A stretch of 6,329 nucleotides of DNA, taken from contig CAZAGT010000304.1 in the NCBI GenBank assembly GCA_964484515.1, positions 1 to 6,329 on the forward strand. The letters are read 5' to 3'. The notes under the pieces were generated by a model, which was given only the letters and a program-made list of their open reading frames with translations, did no database searches and was not told the origin of the DNA. Each line of letters opens with the position of its first letter. Positions within the stretch are counted from its first letter, which is position 1. A program made the position numbers and the translations under genes. Shown piece after piece: positions 5,902-6,329 of the stretch. Source of the stretch: CAZAGT01 sp964484515. GTDB taxonomy: Bacteria; Desulfobacterota; DSM-4660; Desulfatiglandales; HGW-15.

Positions 5902-5953
5902 TCGCCGCCCTCTAGGTCCTTAACCCCGGTCGTCGTCTCACGAAAAATCTACC

Positions 5954-6329
5954 ATGACTGAGGATAAGACAAGATGCGCTGAGGCACTCTTTGCAGAGGG
6001 TAAGGTCGAAGAGGCCAGGCGACTCTTTCTCCGTCTTCTTGAAACGGATCCGTCCTCAACCGAAATCCTCAACAACTTAGGTGTGATCAGTCATACCCTA
6101 GGAAAGGATCAAGAGGCGGAGGACTATTTTGCGCGGGCGCTCGCCTTTAACAATGATGACCTTGACGCTGCCCTGAACCTCGCCACGATCTATCAGGAGT
6201 CCCATCGCTGGAGGGGAGCGGCCGCCTGCTTAGAGAAATGCCTGAGCAGAATGAGCTCCGACTTCCATTTCTTGAATCAGCTCGGCAGGGTCTATCTCGA
6301 ATTAGGTCATCCTGACAAGGCCCTTGGGG
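5954..6329 (+). CDS. Tetratricopeptide-repeat protein, N-terminal part, cut by the right edge
   Basis: The 125 codons visible have no stop. The sequence is almost entirely TPR repeats of 34 residues: about 3-36 (ALFAEGKVEEARRLF), 37-70 (LNNLGVISHTLGKDQEAEDYF), 71-104 (ALNLATIYQESHRWRGAAACL) and the beginning of a fourth at 105. The Leu-Gly, Ala and Pro/Asp signature positions are well kept in the first two and looser in the third. TPR helices bind other proteins; any C-terminal domain, for example a glycosyltransferase, lies outside. No signal peptide or membrane segment precedes the repeats, so this part is probably cytoplasmic. The ATG at 5954 is the only start codon after an in-frame stop at 5921-5923, yet no Shine-Dalgarno is seen. 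It is divergent from ftsH across 1 kb. Confidence 0.88.
   Translation, partial: MTEDKTRCAEALFAEGKVEEARRLFLRLLETDPSSTEILNNLGVISHTLGKDQEAEDYFARALAFNNDDLDAALNLATIYQESHRWRGAAACLEKCLSRMSSDFHFLNQLGRVYLELGHPDKALG

Larger units (their letters stand above)
4942..5953. other. About 1 kb divergent intergenic region without a credible gene
   Basis: The region separates ftsH (leftward) from the TPR gene (rightward). Open frames of 60-77 codons occur on both strands, but they overlap each other, have mixed composition, no recognisable motif and no good Shine-Dalgarno. I found no tRNA-like T-arm with a matching acceptor stem, no direct-repeat array and no insertion-sequence ends. What it does contain are the ftsH promoters on its left, an A/T-rich patch at 5108-5123, a run of eight C at 5377-5384, a sigma-54-type promoter match at 5434-5449 and several short inverted repeats from 5509 to 5901. 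A decayed gene cannot be excluded. Confidence 0.6.

Noticed and set aside
1..6329. CRISPR arrays, insertion sequences, toxin-antitoxin pairs, phage genes
   Set aside because: No regularly spaced direct repeats, transposase motifs, terminal inverted repeats with target duplication, or small paired genes were seen.

Overview
The window is a stretch of chromosome from a Gram-negative-type bacterium, moderately GC-rich by eye. Nothing in it suggests a phage or plasmid. Four genes lie head to tail on the minus strand, in transcription order ftsH, folP, coaX and ldcA. A fifth gene, encoding a tetratricopeptide-repeat (TPR) protein, starts on the plus strand and runs off the right edge. The ftsH-folP pair is widely conserved in bacteria, and FtsH and FolP look like those of Desulfobacterota, NC10 or Nitrospirota-type organisms. 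I cannot fix the phylum from the sequence alone.

Layout, left to right. Positions 1-465 hold no convincing complete gene. They contain two imperfect hairpins and possibly the first codons of a minus-strand gene leaving at the left edge. Positions 466-1377 (or 1428) are ldcA, an LD-carboxypeptidase of peptidoglycan recycling. Positions 1441-2223 are coaX, type III pantothenate kinase, the first step of CoA synthesis. Positions 2243-3124 are folP, dihydropteroate synthase. Positions 3121-4941 are ftsH, the membrane AAA+ zinc protease. Positions 4942-5953 are about 1 kb without a credible gene. This stretch carries candidate ftsH promoters at its left end, a good sigma-54-type -24/-12 promoter match facing right near its middle, and a run of short inverted repeats before the TPR gene, which starts at 5954.

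The four minus-strand genes are packed tightly: ftsH and folP overlap, 19 bases separate folP from coaX, and 12 or 63 bases separate coaX from ldcA. They were probably transcribed together from upstream of ftsH. The products serve membrane protein quality control, folate, CoA and cell-wall turnover. They share no single pathway, so this is a housekeeping operon rather than a dedicated system.

I see no convincing novel multi-gene system. The part most worth a second look is the unusually long divergent intergenic region, with its sigma-54 promoter candidate, an upstream dyad and structured leader candidates.
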